Source: WRGA01 sp031553395
GTDB taxonomy: Bacteria > Bacteroidota > Bacteroidia > Bacteroidales > WRGA01
NCBI GenBank assembly: GCA_031553395.1
Contig: JAVBLR010000001.1
Coordinates: forward strand, 124,001 to 188,000
DNA length: 64,000 bases
Direction of reading: 5' to 3'
This document shows positions 62,327 through 64,000 of this stretch, piece by piece. Within the stretch, counting starts at the first letter, position 1; the number at the start of each line of letters is the position of its first letter. The notes beneath the pieces were generated by a model. The model was not told the origin of the DNA, did no database searches, and was given only the letters and a program-made list of their open reading frames with translations. The translations under genes and the position numbers were made by a program.

Positions 62327-64000
62327 ATGCTTCGTATCAAACGACTACATACTTTCATGTTACAAACGTATTTACCGATTTTGTTAATGACGTTTGTGAT
62401 TTGTCTTTTCATATTCATGATGCAATTTTTTTGGCGGTACATGGAAGATCTGATCGGGAAAGGATTAGATAATAGTGTTATGGTCGAATTATTTGTTTAT
62501 ATGGCCATCGGATTGGTTCCTCAATCGTTGCCTATTGCCGTGTTACTAGCATCATTAATAACCTTCGGAAATTTAGGAGAAAGTTTTGAGCTTATATCCA
62601 TGAAAGCGGCAGGGATTTCATTACTTCAGATAATGAAATCGTTGATTATTTTCATGCTATTTTTATGTATAGGTGTTTTTCTATTTCAGGATTATGTGAT
62701 TCCTGAGGCACAGAAGCGAATGTATGCCTTACTGATATCTGTAAAAAGGAAGGCGCCTGAATTGGAAATACCAGCAGGTTCCTTTTATACGCAAATTGAA
62801 GGATATAATTTATATGTAAAAAGTAAAGATCCGGAAACAAGGCTATTAAAGGATGTGATGATTTATGATTTTTCAGGTGGATTTGAGAATGCTTCCATCA
62901 TTGTTGCAGATTCAGGATACTTGAAAATGGCAACGGATAAGCAACATTTGGTTTTGAATTTATATTCTGGCGAGTTATTCGAAAATTTACAAAAGCAACG
63001 TTCTGTAAAAGAGAATGTTCCATATAGGAGGGAAACTTTTGGGTCAAAGGATATACTTATTTCTTTTGATGCAAATTTCAATCGGTTAGACGATTCGGCG
63101 TTGCAGGACCAATATGTCAGTAAAAATAGGAAACAACTTAGGGCAACGGCCGATTCATTGGAAATACTAGTAGATAGCCTCAAAAGGCAAGAAGCTGTAC
63201 GGTTATCAAAGAGTACATATCCTTATATTTCGGAGCATGTATCTGAGGAAAAAACACTTCAGCTTCATTTAATCTCATTGGATAGTACATTGAATTCAAT
63301 TTCAAACAAAAAGAAATTAGAAGTATATACAACTGCAGCCGCTAGAAGTGAAATGACTCGGCAAGACTTTATGAATCGCAGTATAGCACTTTTGGACGAT
63401 GATAAAGTTATGCGGAGGCACGAAATAGAATGGCATCGGAAATATACGCTTTCGGTAGCATGTCTCATATTTTTCTTTATTGGAGCTCCGCTTGGTGCAA
63501 TTATCCGAAAAGGCGGATTGGGAATGCCAGTTGTAATTTCGGTACTTTTATTTTTGTTTTATCACATTATCGATAATACAAATTACAAGATGGCGCGGGA
63601 TGGGGTTGTTTCTGTTTTGCAGGGAACATGGACAAGTTCGTTTATTCTCTTGTTATTAGGCGTTTTCTTTACATATAAAGCTATTAATGATTCTACAATA
63701 CTGAATGCCGACACGTATGTTAATTTCTTTAAACGTGTTTTTGGTAAACGTGCAAAACGAAGCCTTGAACGAAAAGAAGTGATTATTTTTGAAACAGATT
63801 ATGCAAAAGTGTTGCAACACGTCGATGAGATGTCTCAGTTTAGTCAAAGATATCTACAAACGAAAAAAATGCCGGATTATATCCAATTCTGGAAAAATAG
63901 GGAGAGGGGAGATCAGTTGCAGAATATTATTAATATAGAAGAGGGCATAGTTAATGAATTTGGCAACTCGCGGGATATGAGGATTATAGTAAAAGCCAAT
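62327..64000 (+). CDS. LptF/LptG (YjgP/YjgQ)-family permease, 3' end outside window
   Basis: I translated this by hand since it leaves the window open. 558 codons are visible, starting MLRIKRLHTFMLQTYLPILLMTFVICLFIFMMQFFWRY. Three N-terminal helices (with LVPQSLPIAVLLASLITFGNLGESFELISMKAAGISLLQIM) and a beta-jellyroll periplasmic domain (about 130-370) are followed by three C-terminal helices (FFIGAPLGAIIRKGGLGMPVVISVLLFLFYHIIDNT). The Lpt complex extracts LPS from the inner membrane. Bacteroidetes versions have a long soluble tail, which begins here after residue 455. Confidence 0.94.
   Translation, partial: MLRIKRLHTFMLQTYLPILLMTFVICLFIFMMQFFWRYMEDLIGKGLDNSVMVELFVYMAIGLVPQSLPIAVLLASLITFGNLGESFELISMKAAGISLLQIMKSLIIFMLFLCIGVFLFQDYVIPEAQKRMYALLISVKRKAPELEIPAGSFYTQIEGYNLYVKSKDPETRLLKDVMIYDFSGGFENASIIVADSGYLKMATDKQHLVLNLYSGELFENLQKQRSVKENVPYRRETFGSKDILISFDANFNRLDDSALQDQYVSKNRKQLRATADSLEILVDSLKRQEAVRLSKSTYPYISEHVSEEKTLQLHLISLDSTLNSISNKKKLEVYTTAAARSEMTRQDFMNRSIALLDDDKVMRRHEIEWHRKYTLSVACLIFFFIGAPLGAIIRKGGLGMPVVISVLLFLFYHIIDNTNYKMARDGVVSVLQGTWTSSFILLLLGVFFTYKAINDSTILNADTYVNFFKRVFGKRAKRSLERKEVIIFETDYAKVLQHVDEMSQFSQRYLQTKKMPDYIQFWKNRERGDQLQNIINIEEGIVNEFGNSRDMRIIVKAN

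Overview
The window looks like the chromosome of a low-GC, anaerobic, T9SS-bearing member of the Bacteroidales. The evidence is a bacterial serine palmitoyltransferase (sphingolipid maker), an eleven-subunit-type NADH dehydrogenase operon with fused nuoCD and no nuoEFG, a eukaryote-like GT3 glycogen synthase beside a DUF3417-type glucan phosphorylase, several secreted proteins with type IX sorting tails, and -7 boxes of the form TAnnTTTG in place of sigma70 boxes. I cannot name the genus; plant-polysaccharide-degrading relatives such as Paludibacter or Dysgonomonas would fit.

Layout. 1-9.6 kb: mnmE (partial), a lipid kinase divergent from serine palmitoyltransferase, a secreted unknown plus Nif3-like and zinc-ribbon proteins, a T9SS lamin-tail-type exoprotein, and asd. 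9.6-10.98 kb: gene-poor, with an unknown gene, gene debris and repeats. 10.98-25.9 kb: a pectin/arabinan-type utilisation region made of an AraC regulator, a sugar porter, a DUF5107-TPR protein, a GH28, two GH43-like proteins, a broken gene and a 1180-residue PL1-type lyase with a T9SS tail; no SusC/SusD is present. 25.9-38.1 kb: central metabolism and stress genes (gdhA, gpmA, glucan phosphorylase, glycogen synthase, aldo/keto reductase, sodB, a tiny T9SS-tail protein, a flavodoxin-like reductase with crcB, asnA). 38.5-40.3 kb: a two-gene unit whose first product ends in a JAB/JAMM-like toxin domain and whose second is a candidate immunity protein. 40.5-52.7 kb: pirin, a small Fe-S protein, rnr, apbE, envelope unknowns, nitroreductase, GT2, DUF4199, fmt, ClC and a threonylcarbamoyl-AMP synthase. 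53.0-60.9 kb: a decayed gene, then nuoA-B-CD-H-I-J-K-L, closed by a strong terminator without nuoM or nuoN. 61.7-64 kb: a START-like protein and an LptF/LptG permease (partial).

How the parts fit. The exoenzymes and porter would feed uronic acids or pentoses into the cell, the glycogen pair stores glucose, and the NADH dehydrogenase arm handles reductant. The most unusual layer is non-coding: at least a dozen intergenic palindromes built from short repeated words sit between genes, including at most junctions of the nuo operon. Three of them share ends but differ in their core. The best protein-level lead is the stand-alone JAB-like toxin/immunity pair at 38.5-40.3 kb.
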